A stretch of DNA of 64,000 nt, from positions 1 to 64,000 of the forward strand of contig CAWAFE010000045.1 of assembly GCA_963781215.1 (NCBI GenBank), read 5' to 3'. Shown here in pieces: positions 26,955-35,740 of this stretch. The notes under the pieces were generated by a model, which worked only from the letters and a program-made list of their open reading frames with translations, had not been told where the DNA came from and ran no database searches. Both the position numbers and the translations under genes were made by a program. Source of the stretch: AP-15 sp963781215. Lineage in GTDB: Bacteria; Pseudomonadota; Alphaproteobacteria; ATCC43930; CGMCC-115725. Each line of letters begins with the position of its first letter. Position 1 is the first letter of the stretch.

Positions 26955-28361
26955 TCATCGCCGAGCTCTTGCCGTTCCGCGGCCCGGATCGGTTATCCCG
27001 CGAACGGCGATCAGCAGCTCTCGCGCGTCTGCCAGCCTCTCCAGCCGGGCGATCGCCGCCAGAGCCGCATCGACGCTTGCATCCGGTGGCGGTCGCAACG
27101 CGTTGCGCGCGCAATCGCGGAACTTCGCTTCGAACTGGGCATCGCTCAGCGGCTTCTGCGGCGATCCGATGGGATCGGTGGCCTCGACCGTGACCGAGCG
27201 CCCGTCGGTCCGCCGCACCATGATGCTCAGCGACCTTCTCGGCCGGCCGTCCCGCGCCACCCCCACGATCCGGTCCGACAATGCCAGCACCGCGGCGTCT
27301 CCGAGCCCGTCGACATCCGCGATCCCGACCTTGCCGTGCACCAAGGCGGTAGCGACCAGGAAAGGCTGGGCAAACTGCGCCTCCACCACCTGGGTCGGGC
27401 GGCGCTTGGCGGGCGTGCCGCCAAACTGGTCGGCGTGGCCGGCGGGATCGGCCTCGATCGTCACCGCGGCGATGTCCCCGGCCCCCTCGATCCCTAGGGC
27501 GGCTCGTGCCGCCAGGGCCGCGTCGATCGCCGCGTGCAACGGACGGCCGCACGGGTAGGGCTTGTAGCTCAGCGCCTCCCCGCAAAAAACCGTGCCCAGG
27601 TCGCGCAGCAGCAGCGAGGCGTCGTACCCATCCGGCTGGTAGAGCGCGAAGAACCCGAAACGGCCGTTGAAGATGTTGTGCGCCCCGGTGAACCCGGTCC
27701 GCGCCAAGACCGCTGAGAACACGCCGGCACTTGCCGCCTGCCCGGCCTGCATGCGCTTGGTCAGCGCCCCGTCCAGGATGCACTGGCGGTTGCCGGCGGC
27801 GTGGCTGTAGGCGATGCCGAAGGCGTTCAGCATCTGCTCCGGCGAGAGGCCCAGCAGCTTGCCGGCCGCCGCCGTGGCGCCGAACACCCCGATCGCGGCG
27901 GTGCGATGCCAGCCGCGGTCCAAGGTGCTGGCAAACGCGATGCGGCACGATATGTCGAGCCCCAGCGCCACCGCCAGCAGCAGATCCCGCCCGCTGACGC
28001 CCCCCATTCTATCGGCCACCGCCAGCACCGAGGCGAGCACGCTGACGCCCGGATGGATCGAGCCGCCGGTGTCCAGCGTGTCGTCGAAGTCCAGCGCGTG
28101 GCCCATGCTGGCGTTTAGGAGCGCGGCCTGCGGCGCGGGCAGGCGCATCCCGCGCAGCAGCACGCGGCTTTCCTCCCGCCCGCCCCAATGACCGATCACC
28201 GTAGACAGCTCGTCGATACCCGGCGAGCCGCTGCCGCCGAGCATGCAGCCGAAGGTGTCGAGAATATCGCGGCGGGCGGATTGGATGGCGCTCGCGGGCA
28301 GGTCCGCGTGGCCGATACCGGTGACATGCTGCGCAAGCGGCCAGGCGGGGTCATCGGTCAT
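26955..28361 (-). CDS. MmgE/PrpD family protein (2-methylcitrate dehydratase-like)
   Basis: 468 residues with complete family architecture. DILDTFGCMLGGSGSPGIDE, SMGHALDFDDTLDTGGSIHP and GVSVLASVLAVADRMGGVSG form the conserved N-terminal part; the C-terminal GGTPAKRRPTQVVEAQFAQP lies in the second domain. PrpD removes water from 2-methylcitrate, but many homologues act on other tricarboxylates or unknown substrates. No prpB or prpC is nearby, so the assignment stays at family level. A longer minus-strand frame to 26800 is a shadow. Confidence 0.88.
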   Translation of the reverse strand: MTDDPAWPLAQHVTGIGHADLPASAIQSARRDILDTFGCMLGGSGSPGIDELSTVIGHWGGREESRVLLRGMRLPAPQAALLNASMGHALDFDDTLDTGGSIHPGVSVLASVLAVADRMGGVSGRDLLLAVALGLDISCRIAFASTLDRGWHRTAAIGVFGATAAAGKLLGLSPEQMLNAFGIAYSHAAGNRQCILDGALTKRMQAGQAASAGVFSAVLARTGFTGAHNIFNGRFGFFALYQPDGYDASLLLRDLGTVFCGEALSYKPYPCGRPLHAAIDAALAARAALGIEGAGDIAAVTIEADPAGHADQFGGTPAKRRPTQVVEAQFAQPFLVATALVHGKVGIADVDGLGDAAVLALSDRIVGVARDGRPRRSLSIMVRRTDGRSVTVEATDPIGSPQKPLSDAQFEAKFRDCARNALRPPPDASVDAALAAIARLERLADARELLIAVRGITDPGRGTARARR

Positions 28362-28754
28362 CGGTTTTCTCCCACATCGCCCCGCAGGCTAACCGGCGGC
28401 GATGTTGGCGGCCAGCCGGTCGATCGGGCCTTGCGCGATCTTCTTGCGATTTGACGAGACAGATGATCGGCATTCCGCAGCGCACAGCAAATTGCCATGA
28501 TCATATGTCACGCTGACGCCTCCGGGCCGGTACGGAGGCGGCGCCGGCGGATGATGCATGGGAGTGTCGGCTGGCTGCAGATTCCTTGCAGATAACAGCG
28601 AAAACAGCGGGCGCTCTCCGCTTATCGTCCTCGGCCCCAATTCAGCCCTGATCGTCCATAGGAGCAGGGGCATAATGGTTAATGGGAAGAAGGTCTTCAA
28701 CGGCCGCCGGGGCGTTCCCATCTGATGCCTGTTTACTCGCGAGGGAGGCCGTTC
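28362..28754. other. Intergenic region with a 39-bp dispersed repeat
   Basis: About 390 bases between divergent genes. It includes the repeat at 28573-28611, also found at 40362-40400, and a possible promoter region for the secreted protein at 28755. No open frame here has a recognised domain. Confidence 0.5.
28573..28611 (+). repeat. 39-bp dispersed repeat, copy 1
   Basis: GGCTGCAGATTCCTTGCAG followed by ATAACAGCGAAAACAGCGGG matches 40362-40400 at 36 of 39 positions in the same orientation. TGCAGAT occurs twice within it as a short direct repeat. Confidence 0.65.
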
Positions 28755-29246
28755 ATGAGAATATTCTCGGCGTTATTCTGTGCAGCCAGTGTAATCGCGG
28801 CTGTCGCCGGCGCACCGCCGGCGCACGCGCTGACGATGAAAGAGTGCAGCGCGAAGTATCAGGCCGCGCAACAGGCGGGCACGCTCAACGGTATGAAATG
28901 GAACGATTTCCGAAAGACCGAGTGCGGTGCCGCTGGTCCGGCTGCGGCGGCGGCGCCTGCGTCCGGTGGCAAACCGGCAAATCCAGCGGCTCCGGTGTCC
29001 GCTTCCGGCGGCAAATCGGCAAATCCGGCCTCTCCGGCGAAGGAAACACAGGCGCCGGCGGGCAACGCCGTCTTTCCCCCCGCCGTCTCGCCGAAATATT
29101 CCAGCGAGTCGGCCGGGAAGGCGCGCATGCACACCTGTCTCGACCAGTACAACGCCAACAAGGCCAACAATGCCAATGGCGGCCTCCACTGGATCCAAAA
29201 AGGCGGCGGTTATTACAGCGTGTGCAACAACCGCCTGAAAGGTTAG
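28755..29246 (+). CDS. Secreted small protein with two cysteine-containing repeats
   Basis: 163 residues from the ATG at 28755, which follows GGGAGG; an ATG at 28725 is less likely. The signal peptide ends near AHA (core IFSALFCAASVIAAVAGAPP). After it, MKECSAKYQAAQQAGTLNGM with KWNDFRKTEC forms one unit; a Pro/Ala/Gly-rich linker with repeated SGGK-ANPA follows; then MHTCLDQYNANKANNANGGL with YYSVCNN forms a second, similar cysteine pair. The protein is probably periplasmic. The first unit is common in Rhizobiales proteins of unknown role. Confidence 0.75.
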   Translation: MRIFSALFCAASVIAAVAGAPPAHALTMKECSAKYQAAQQAGTLNGMKWNDFRKTECGAAGPAAAAAPASGGKPANPAAPVSASGGKSANPASPAKETQAPAGNAVFPPAVSPKYSSESAGKARMHTCLDQYNANKANNANGGLHWIQKGGGYYSVCNNRLKG

Positions 29247-29316
29247 CGCGGTTTCCGATCGGGTCGATGCGCGGATCTGTCTTTCGGCAGCAGCCGGGAA
29301 TGACAGAGCCCCTCGG

Positions 29317-30297
29317 TCATGGGGCGGAGGAGCTCAGCCCCGGCATGTAGACGGGTGGGTCGAGCCCGATGCCGACGAGGTGGCCGAAATGCCTGGCGAG
29401 GATGCGCCGGTCGGTTTCGGGGAGCGGCGGCTTCAGGATCGAGGCGATGTTGCTGCGCAAATGCCCGGGGTCGCCGGTGCCGAAAAGGACGACGTCGACC
29501 CCCGGCTCGTGGCGCACGAAGCGGTAGGCGGCGTCGGTGATATCGGCGGCGCCGGCCTCGTGGAGGAGGAAACCGAGCGGGTTCGGCGCATCGGCGAGCC
29601 AGCGCGCGACCTTCCCGTCGTTCGCGAGCTGCCGCAGCTCGGCCGTGAGCCGGTCGGGCCGCGAGAAGATGTTGCGCACCGCGAACATCAGTAAGGTGCC
29701 GACCCGGTTGGCGATGGTCCGCGGAAAGACCTCGGTCCGGGCGTTCTGGTGCATCATGTGGAAGGCCAGCATCAGCGTGTCCCAGATGCCGTCCTCGACG
29801 GCGCGCCGGGCCATCCGGTGCTCGCCGTCGCTGGAGCCGGTCTCGGTCACGCCGAGATGGCGGATCTTGCCCTTGGCCTGCTCGGCCAGCAAAGCCGGCG
29901 CGATCGTGTCGCGGGCCCGGTCGTAGGACTCGGGCGCCACGCCGTGCAATTGGAACACGTCGATATAGTCGGTATCGAGCCGCCTGAGCGAATTGTCGAG
30001 GCTTTCCACCGCGCGATCGGCGGCGGAGCGACCCTCGCGGCGGGGGATCCACGCCTTCGTCGCGATCACCACCTGGTCGCGCGGCGCCGCCTTCAGCGCC
30101 TTTCCCAATACCTCCTCGGTGCCGTAGACCGAGGCCGTGTCGAACAGGTTGACGCCGAGGTCCAATGCCTGATGGACGAGGTCGATCGCGTCGGCCTCGC
30201 TCTTGCCGGTGCCGAGCCCGAGCCGGCTGAACCCGCCGCAGCCGAGGCCGGCGACGCTGACCCTGAGCCCGGTGCGGCCGAGTGTGGTGTATTCCAT
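29317..30297 (-). CDS. Aldo/keto reductase
   Basis: 326 residues, NADPH-dependent oxidoreductase of the AKR superfamily (TIM barrel). The tetrad is visible: Asp in NLFDTASVYG, Tyr in SVYG, Lys in VVIATKAWIP, and His in DVFQLHGVAP. The start MEYTTLGRTGLRVSVAGLGC is typical. It starts one base after the stop of the upstream LLM gene and ends the four-gene minus-strand TRAP operon, suggesting that the imported compound is processed by these two oxidoreductases. Confidence 0.9.
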   Translation of the reverse strand: MEYTTLGRTGLRVSVAGLGCGGFSRLGLGTGKSEADAIDLVHQALDLGVNLFDTASVYGTEEVLGKALKAAPRDQVVIATKAWIPRREGRSAADRAVESLDNSLRRLDTDYIDVFQLHGVAPESYDRARDTIAPALLAEQAKGKIRHLGVTETGSSDGEHRMARRAVEDGIWDTLMLAFHMMHQNARTEVFPRTIANRVGTLLMFAVRNIFSRPDRLTAELRQLANDGKVARWLADAPNPLGFLLHEAGAADITDAAYRFVRHEPGVDVVLFGTGDPGHLRSNIASILKPPLPETDRRILARHFGHLVGIGLDPPVYMPGLSSSAP

Positions 30298-30298
30298 G

Positions 30299-31282
30299 TC
30301 ACGCGGTCCTCAGACAGGGCATTACACGCTCAGCAAAGAGGCGCATCGAGCGCTCGGCGATCCCGGCTTCGGGGCCGCCGAAATTCATCAGGCAGGCGAT
30401 CTCCTTCACGCCCAGCGCGGCGTATTGGTTTACCCGGTCGATGCATTCGGCAGCCTCGCCGATGATGAAATGGTCGGTGTCGACCTGTGTGGGCGAGCGA
30501 GCGCCCGCGCCGAGCCCGGTTACATTCTGATGGCCCCAGGCATCGTAGAGCCGCAGAAAGCGCCCGGTGAAGAAATCGAGCGCGGCTTCTTTTGAGGCGC
30601 CGTCAGGAACGACATGGACGATGCGGTTGAGGGTTGGCGCCTTTTGCGCGGGGTCCAGGCCCAGCCGGCGCAATTCGTCGCGATAGACATCAAGCACGCG
30701 CGGGATGTCGCCGATGTTTTGGGTCGTGCTGATCAAAAATTCGTCGCCGAGACGGGCCGCCCGGCGGATCGCCGCATCGACGGTGCCCCCCATGTAGATC
30801 GGCGGGCATGGCCGCTGGACCGGCTTTGGGAAGAGCGTGAAGCCATCGAGGCGGGACTGCGGGGTCTCCAGCACGACCTGATCGCCGGTCCAGACCGCGC
30901 GGATCAGCGCGATGCCGTCGCGCATGCGCCGCGCCCGATCGCCCTCCGGCACCGCGAACGCGCGCAGATCGGCCGCCGAATAGCCGGCGCTGACCCCGAG
31001 CTTGAGCCGCCCGCCCGAGGCGACATCGACCATCGCGGCGTCCTCGGCGACGCGCAGCGGGTGGTGCAGCGGCAAGAGCAGCATGTTGGTGCCGAGCCCG
31101 ATCTGCTTTGTCGCTCCGGCCAACACCGCCAGGGTCATCAGCGGCGAGGGGTAGATCGTCCCGCCGGAATGGTGCTCGTGCACCCACAGCATGTCGTAGC
31201 CGAGCGCCTCGGCGAGCGAGGCTTGCCGCAGCATCGCATCGAAGCGGCCCTCGGACTGGACCGGTGATAGGCCGAACCGCAT
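30299..31282 (-). CDS. LLM-class flavin-dependent oxidoreductase
   Basis: 327 residues, luciferase-like monooxygenase fold. MLWVHEHHSGGTIYPSPL and LGTNMLLLPLHHPLRVAEDA are hallmark strands of the family, followed by LKLGVSAGYSAADLRAFAV and PPIYMGGTVDAAIRRAARLG. It uses reduced FMN to oxidise an unknown substrate. GGGAAGGGAC precedes the ATG. The gene sits between the fused DctQM transporter and the aldo/keto reductase; the three and DctP likely form one transcript. Complete, with no frameshift. Confidence 0.9.
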   Translation of the reverse strand: MRFGLSPVQSEGRFDAMLRQASLAEALGYDMLWVHEHHSGGTIYPSPLMTLAVLAGATKQIGLGTNMLLLPLHHPLRVAEDAAMVDVASGGRLKLGVSAGYSAADLRAFAVPEGDRARRMRDGIALIRAVWTGDQVVLETPQSRLDGFTLFPKPVQRPCPPIYMGGTVDAAIRRAARLGDEFLISTTQNIGDIPRVLDVYRDELRRLGLDPAQKAPTLNRIVHVVPDGASKEAALDFFTGRFLRLYDAWGHQNVTGLGAGARSPTQVDTDHFIIGEAAECIDRVNQYAALGVKEIACLMNFGGPEAGIAERSMRLFAERVMPCLRTA

Positions 31283-31308
31283 GTCCCTTCCCTGCCCTTT
31301 CCGCCCCC

Positions 31309-33186
31309 TCACAGAAAACCGATCGACAGCCACGGGATCGCGGCGACAACGGCGAGGGAAACGACGAGGGCGGCAATATAGGGCCAGATGCGCCACAGCG
31401 CATCGTCGGGCGAGACCCGGCCGATGGCACAAGCGCCGTAATAGCCGACCCCAAAGGGCGGCGCGAAGAGGCCGACACCCATCGCCAGGATCACGATCAT
31501 CGCATAGTGGACTTCGTGCACCCCCATCGCCTTCGCCACCGGGAACAGCAGCGGGCCAAAGAGCACGATCGCCGGCAGGCCTTCGAGCACGCTGCCGAGG
31601 ATGATGAAGGCGACGATGGTGATCGCGAGAAAGCCCATCGTGCCGCCCGGCACCGCGGCCATGACCGAGACCAGCCATTGCGAGAAGCCCGATTGCGTCA
31701 GGGCCCAGGCCATCCCCGTCGCGGTGCCGATGATCAACATCACCGCCCCCGTCAACGACAACGTGTCGACGAGGATCGGGTAGACCCGGCGCCAATCGAA
31801 CCGGCGGTAGACGAGAAGCCCCAGGAGGGCGGTATAGACGACGCCGACGGTCGAGACCTCGGTCGCCGTCGCCACCCCTTCGATGACCGCGGCGCGGATC
31901 ACGAAGGGCAGGGTCAGGCCCGGGATTGCGATGACGAAGGTCCACGCCATCAGCGACACCGGCGCGCGGGCAACGCCGCCGGTATCCTCGCCGCGCGAGC
32001 GCCACCAGGCGACGACGACGAGCCCCAGCGCCGCCACCGCCGCCGGGAGGAGGCCACCGGTAAAGAGTGCGGTGATCGAAATGTTGGTCACCGAGCCGAT
32101 CGTGATCAGAACGAGGCTCGGCGGGATCGTCTCCGACATCGCGCTCGACGTGGCCAAGAGCGAGGCGAGCTCGCCCGGATGGGCGCCGCGGCGGCGCATC
32201 TCCGGGAACAGGATCGGCGCCACCGCGGCCATATCGGCCGCCTTCGACCCCGAGATCCCAGAGACGAGATACATCGCCCCCAGCAGCACGTAGGACAGCC
32301 CGCCTCTGACATGGCCAATCAACGCCGCGAGGAAATTCACCATCACCCGCGCGATCCCGGTCATCTCCATCAGGAGGCCGAGAAAGACAAACATCGGCAC
32401 CGCCAGCAGCAGCATGTTCGAAATGCCGTCATCCATGCGGTTGACGACGATCGACAGCGGCAAATCGGTGGTCAGCGCCAGATAGGAAAAGGTCGCGATC
32501 CCGAAGGTGAAGGCGATCGGCACGCCGATCCCGACACAGACGGCGACGATGACGACAAAGAACAGCACCAGGCTGCCGTGACCCATCGCGATCAGCAGAG
32601 GCTGCGCCAGCCACAGGACGAGCGAAACCCCGCCGACGACGGCGAGCGCCGCGAGAAAGCCGCGCCGGCTCGTGGTCTCGAGGAGGCGCGCGAGGGCGAC
32701 GATCGCGGTCAGGATCGAGCCGACGAGGATCGCAACCACCCGGTAGCCGTCCGAGATCGGCAGAGTGATCAGCTCGGTCGATTGCTGGATTTGCAGATAC
32801 TGCGCAGCGGGCAGCAGGATTTCGAGGACGAAGACGATGACGAGAAGCGCGCTGACCGTTCCCAGCCATTGCCCCCATTCGGGCGTGACCCAGTTGACGA
32901 AGGTGGTCAGCCGCATGTGCTCCTGACGGCGGAAGGCGACGACGACCCCCAGCATCGAGAGCCACAGGAAGAGAAACGTCGCCAGCTCGTCGGTCCACAT
33001 GAGCGGGCTGTTGAAGATGTAGCGCGAGACGACGCCGGCAAAGAGGATGCAGGTCTCCGCCAGCACCAGGAAGGCGCCGACGGCTTCGGTCAGATGGCCG
33101 ATCGTGGTGTCGAGGCTCCGCGCGAGCCGGCGCAGCCCGGCCGAGCCCATCCCCTCCGCGGCAGGGAGAGGGAGTTCAGCCGTCAT
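31309..33186 (-). CDS. TRAP transporter fused small and large membrane subunits (DctQM)
   Basis: 625 residues. Residues about 25-165 form the four-helix DctQ part (YIFNSPLMWTDELATFLFLW). The rest is the roughly 12-helix DctM part (FVFLGLLMEMTGIARVMVNF, then SGISGSKAADMAAVAPILFP, typical for DctM). It carries an organic acid or similar anion across the inner membrane with sodium, together with the periplasmic DctP encoded upstream. The start at 33186 overlaps the dctP stop by ATGA. The ORF continues upstream, but this overlap and homology fix the start. Confidence 0.92.
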   Translation of the reverse strand: MTAELPLPAAEGMGSAGLRRLARSLDTTIGHLTEAVGAFLVLAETCILFAGVVSRYIFNSPLMWTDELATFLFLWLSMLGVVVAFRRQEHMRLTTFVNWVTPEWGQWLGTVSALLVIVFVLEILLPAAQYLQIQQSTELITLPISDGYRVVAILVGSILTAIVALARLLETTSRRGFLAALAVVGGVSLVLWLAQPLLIAMGHGSLVLFFVVIVAVCVGIGVPIAFTFGIATFSYLALTTDLPLSIVVNRMDDGISNMLLLAVPMFVFLGLLMEMTGIARVMVNFLAALIGHVRGGLSYVLLGAMYLVSGISGSKAADMAAVAPILFPEMRRRGAHPGELASLLATSSAMSETIPPSLVLITIGSVTNISITALFTGGLLPAAVAALGLVVVAWWRSRGEDTGGVARAPVSLMAWTFVIAIPGLTLPFVIRAAVIEGVATATEVSTVGVVYTALLGLLVYRRFDWRRVYPILVDTLSLTGAVMLIIGTATGMAWALTQSGFSQWLVSVMAAVPGGTMGFLAITIVAFIILGSVLEGLPAIVLFGPLLFPVAKAMGVHEVHYAMIVILAMGVGLFAPPFGVGYYGACAIGRVSPDDALWRIWPYIAALVVSLAVVAAIPWLSIGFL

Positions 33187-34193
33187 GCGAGATTGCCGAC
33201 ATAGCCCTCGAGCAGGCCCCACGCCTTCTCCCCCGATTTCCTCTTCATCTCGGGATAGAAATCGGTCTTGCGCAGCGCGTCCTGGAACGGTTTGGGATCG
33301 GGCGAATTGAACACCATGCCCTTTTCCTTCAACGTCTCGATCTCTTTCTCGGTCATCGTCTGCCAGTCGCCGCGCTCCTGCAGCGCCTTCTCGTTGAAGT
33401 GCTTCTCCGACAACTCCTGCAAGTCGCGGGGCAGCCGCTTCCACGCGATATTGCTGAACGAGATGTGAATCCCGGCCCAAATATGATTGGTCAGGCTGCA
33501 GTATTTCTGTACTTCGTAAAGCTTGGCGGTGTCGATCAGCACCAGCGGATTTTCCTGCCCGTCGACGACGCCCGTCTGCAACGCGCTGTAGACTTCCGCG
33601 AAATTGATCGGGGTGGGCGACGCGCCGAGGCGCTGAAACAACGCGATAAAATAGGGCGCCACCGGGAGGCGGATCTTGAAACCCTTCAAATCCTCCGGTT
33701 TTTCAATCGGCTTGGTGCGCGTGGTAATCTGACGAAAGCCGTGGTCGTAACAGTTATGAACCACATGGAAGCCGATCTGCTCGGCGATGCCGCGCAGGTG
33801 ATCGCCGAGCCCGCCATCCATCGCCTCCCAAATATGGTCGTAGCCAAGAAAGGCGTAGCCGACACCGAAAATGCCGCAAGCAGGGTTCTTGGCCGCGAGC
33901 AGATCGAGTGGCAGCGTGTACATTTCGAGCGCCCCGGCGATCGTCTGCGAGATCATCGCCGTGTCGCCGCCGAGGAGGCTGTTGGTGTAGAGCGTGATGT
34001 CGAGCCGGCCGCCGCTCTCCTCCTTGATCAGCTGCATCGCCTCGCGCGCCCGGATCGCCATCGGATGACCGTCGGGCAATGAGCCGCCGCATTTGTAGGT
34101 GAATTCGGCGGCGTTCGCGGGCCAGCGCAACACGAGAGGCGCTGCGAGCCCGGCCGCGGCGCCGATGAGCAGTTTTCTGCGCAATATCGTCAT
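33183..34193 (-). CDS. TRAP transporter periplasmic solute receptor DctP
   Basis: 336 residues. The N-terminus RRKLLIGAAAGLAAPLVLRW is a Tat-like signal peptide ending near ANA. PEDLKGFKIRLPVAPYFIAL and FAEVYSALQTGVVDGQENPL are the DctP signature segments, and the Arg in KIRLPV normally binds a substrate carboxylate. It delivers ligand to the DctQM permease encoded next. It is the first gene of the minus-strand operon and is divergent from the LLM gene at 34403. Full length. Confidence 0.92.
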   Translation of the reverse strand: MTILRRKLLIGAAAGLAAPLVLRWPANAAEFTYKCGGSLPDGHPMAIRAREAMQLIKEESGGRLDITLYTNSLLGGDTAMISQTIAGALEMYTLPLDLLAAKNPACGIFGVGYAFLGYDHIWEAMDGGLGDHLRGIAEQIGFHVVHNCYDHGFRQITTRTKPIEKPEDLKGFKIRLPVAPYFIALFQRLGASPTPINFAEVYSALQTGVVDGQENPLVLIDTAKLYEVQKYCSLTNHIWAGIHISFSNIAWKRLPRDLQELSEKHFNEKALQERGDWQTMTEKEIETLKEKGMVFNSPDPKPFQDALRKTDFYPEMKRKSGEKAWGLLEGYVGNLA

Positions 34194-34402
34194 CAGGGTC
34201 TCCTCCTCGGGAATGCGCGGGCCGGCTTTGCGCCGTTCGGGTGCGTGGAGGTTGCCGGCCGGAGCGAAATGCTGTCAAGCCGCGCCAAAACAGGGCCGCC
34301 GCGCGCGGCGCCGGGTAGCCATATGCCCGAAATTGGGTAAGACTGCTTCCCTGCGGCAGCCTCGCGCCATCCGCGGCGGCGGCCGAGCCGGAGGGACGAG
34401 AG

Positions 34403-35566
34403 ATGATCACCAAATTCACCACCGTCTATGCGGGCCATGTCGATCTTCCCGACCGTGGGCAGGACACGACCCCGGCCAACGAGCGGCGTTATTCGAACGA
34501 GCATCTGGCCAGCGTCTTCGCCAAGACCGAGGCGATCGCCCGGCGGATGGACGATCTCGGCTATGAGACATTGTGGCTCGCCGAGCATCATTTTCAGCAC
34601 GAAGGCTACGAGTGCATTCCCAACATCCTGCTCCTGGCGGTGCATCTGGCGCGGGTGACCAAGCAGCTGAAGATCGGCTGCGGCTTCAACATCGTGCCGA
34701 TGTGGCACCCGCTGCGGCTCGCCGAGGATTTCGCCGCCGCCGACATTCTGACCGGCGGGCGCGTCGTCATGGGCTTCGGCCGCGGCTATCACACCCGCGA
34801 GGTCGAGAGCCTCGGCGGGCCGATGCTCGACCAGAACGCCAACCGCGAATTCTTCGAGGAGGGCGTCGAAATCGTCTTCAAGGCCTTCAACAACGAATCC
34901 TTCTCGCACAAGGGCCAATACTTCACGCTGCCGCCGCGGGTGCCGTACCGCGGCTACGAGCTCGAAGAGCTGACCCTGGTGCCGCGTCCGATCCACACCC
35001 CGGTCGAGTGCTGGCAGCCGATCGTCAGCGCCAATCCGCGCGGGCTCGACTTCATGGTCAAACACGGCATCAAGGGAGCGGTCGGCGGCGGAGCGGCGAC
35101 GATGCAGGCAGGCCCGATCACCGCCTACCGCGAGGCCGCGGCGCGCGCCGGCAAGGAACTGGCACTCGGCGAAGACTTGCAGCTCGGCCTCCATTTCCAC
35201 CTCGCCAAGACCCGCGAACAGGCGATCCGCGAGATCAAGCCGATCTACGAGGAGCACGTGAAGATGTTCGCACCCCTGGGCTTTGTCCCCGGGCTGACGC
35301 CGGCCCAGGTCGAGGCGGTGGCCGGGCGCGGCGGCTGGGACGCCGCCGGCGTGCCGACCGTCGAGCATTATATGAAACTGGGCTCGTGGTTCGCCGGCAC
35401 CCCCGACCAGCTCGTCGACCTGTTGAAAGGCTTCGAGGAACGCTATCCCGGCATGCGGCACATCAGCCTATCGAGCCCGATCGGCACGCCGCAGGCGACG
35501 ATGATCGAGCAGTTCCAATGGGTAGCCGAGGAAGTGATGCCGGCCTTCAGCTCAAACCGGGGGTGA
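34403..35566 (+). CDS. LLM-class flavin-dependent oxidoreductase
   Basis: 387 residues. ETLWLAEHHFQHEGYECIPN, the conserved LKIGCGFNIVPMWHPLRLAE and VVMGFGRGYHTREVESLG identify the group of luciferase-like oxidoreductases, larger than the enzyme at 30299. A C-terminal ISLSSPIGTPQATMIEQFQW helix closes the barrel. GGAGGG lies 8 bases before the ATG. Its 209-base divergent spacer with dctP suggests a shared regulatory region. Substrate unknown, possibly linked to the TRAP cargo. Confidence 0.9.
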   Translation: MITKFTTVYAGHVDLPDRGQDTTPANERRYSNEHLASVFAKTEAIARRMDDLGYETLWLAEHHFQHEGYECIPNILLLAVHLARVTKQLKIGCGFNIVPMWHPLRLAEDFAAADILTGGRVVMGFGRGYHTREVESLGGPMLDQNANREFFEEGVEIVFKAFNNESFSHKGQYFTLPPRVPYRGYELEELTLVPRPIHTPVECWQPIVSANPRGLDFMVKHGIKGAVGGGAATMQAGPITAYREAAARAGKELALGEDLQLGLHFHLAKTREQAIREIKPIYEEHVKMFAPLGFVPGLTPAQVEAVAGRGGWDAAGVPTVEHYMKLGSWFAGTPDQLVDLLKGFEERYPGMRHISLSSPIGTPQATMIEQFQWVAEEVMPAFSSNRG

Positions 35567-35607
35567 AGGTCAGGTCGAAAAATCGACCGCGATATCAATG
35601 CGTCAAC

Positions 35608-35637
35608 CGTCATTCCCGCGAAAGCGGGAAGCCAGGG
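35608..35637. repeat. Dispersed palindrome CATTCCCGCGAAAGCGGGAA
   Basis: The stem TTCCCGC-GAAA-GCGGGAA (35613-35630) is perfect, with a GAAA tetraloop, inside the widespread bacterial motif CGTCATTCCCGCGAAAGCGG. It lies just downstream of the LLM gene and may act as an RNA hairpin or be a REP-type element. Confidence 0.55.
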
Positions 35638-35740
35638 ACCGCAAGTCTCGAACGGTTGCGCTGTTTTCGCAGATGTGACGACAGCCTGCTGGAAACGCCC
35701 TGGTTCAGTTTGCGTTGGGTGCTGAGATAGGAGGCCGGAA

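Noticed and set aside
31108..33204. 698-codon plus-strand frame opposite the TRAP membrane gene
   Set aside because: Composition is Arg/Asp/His-rich and repetitive as expected for an antisense read of a membrane protein.
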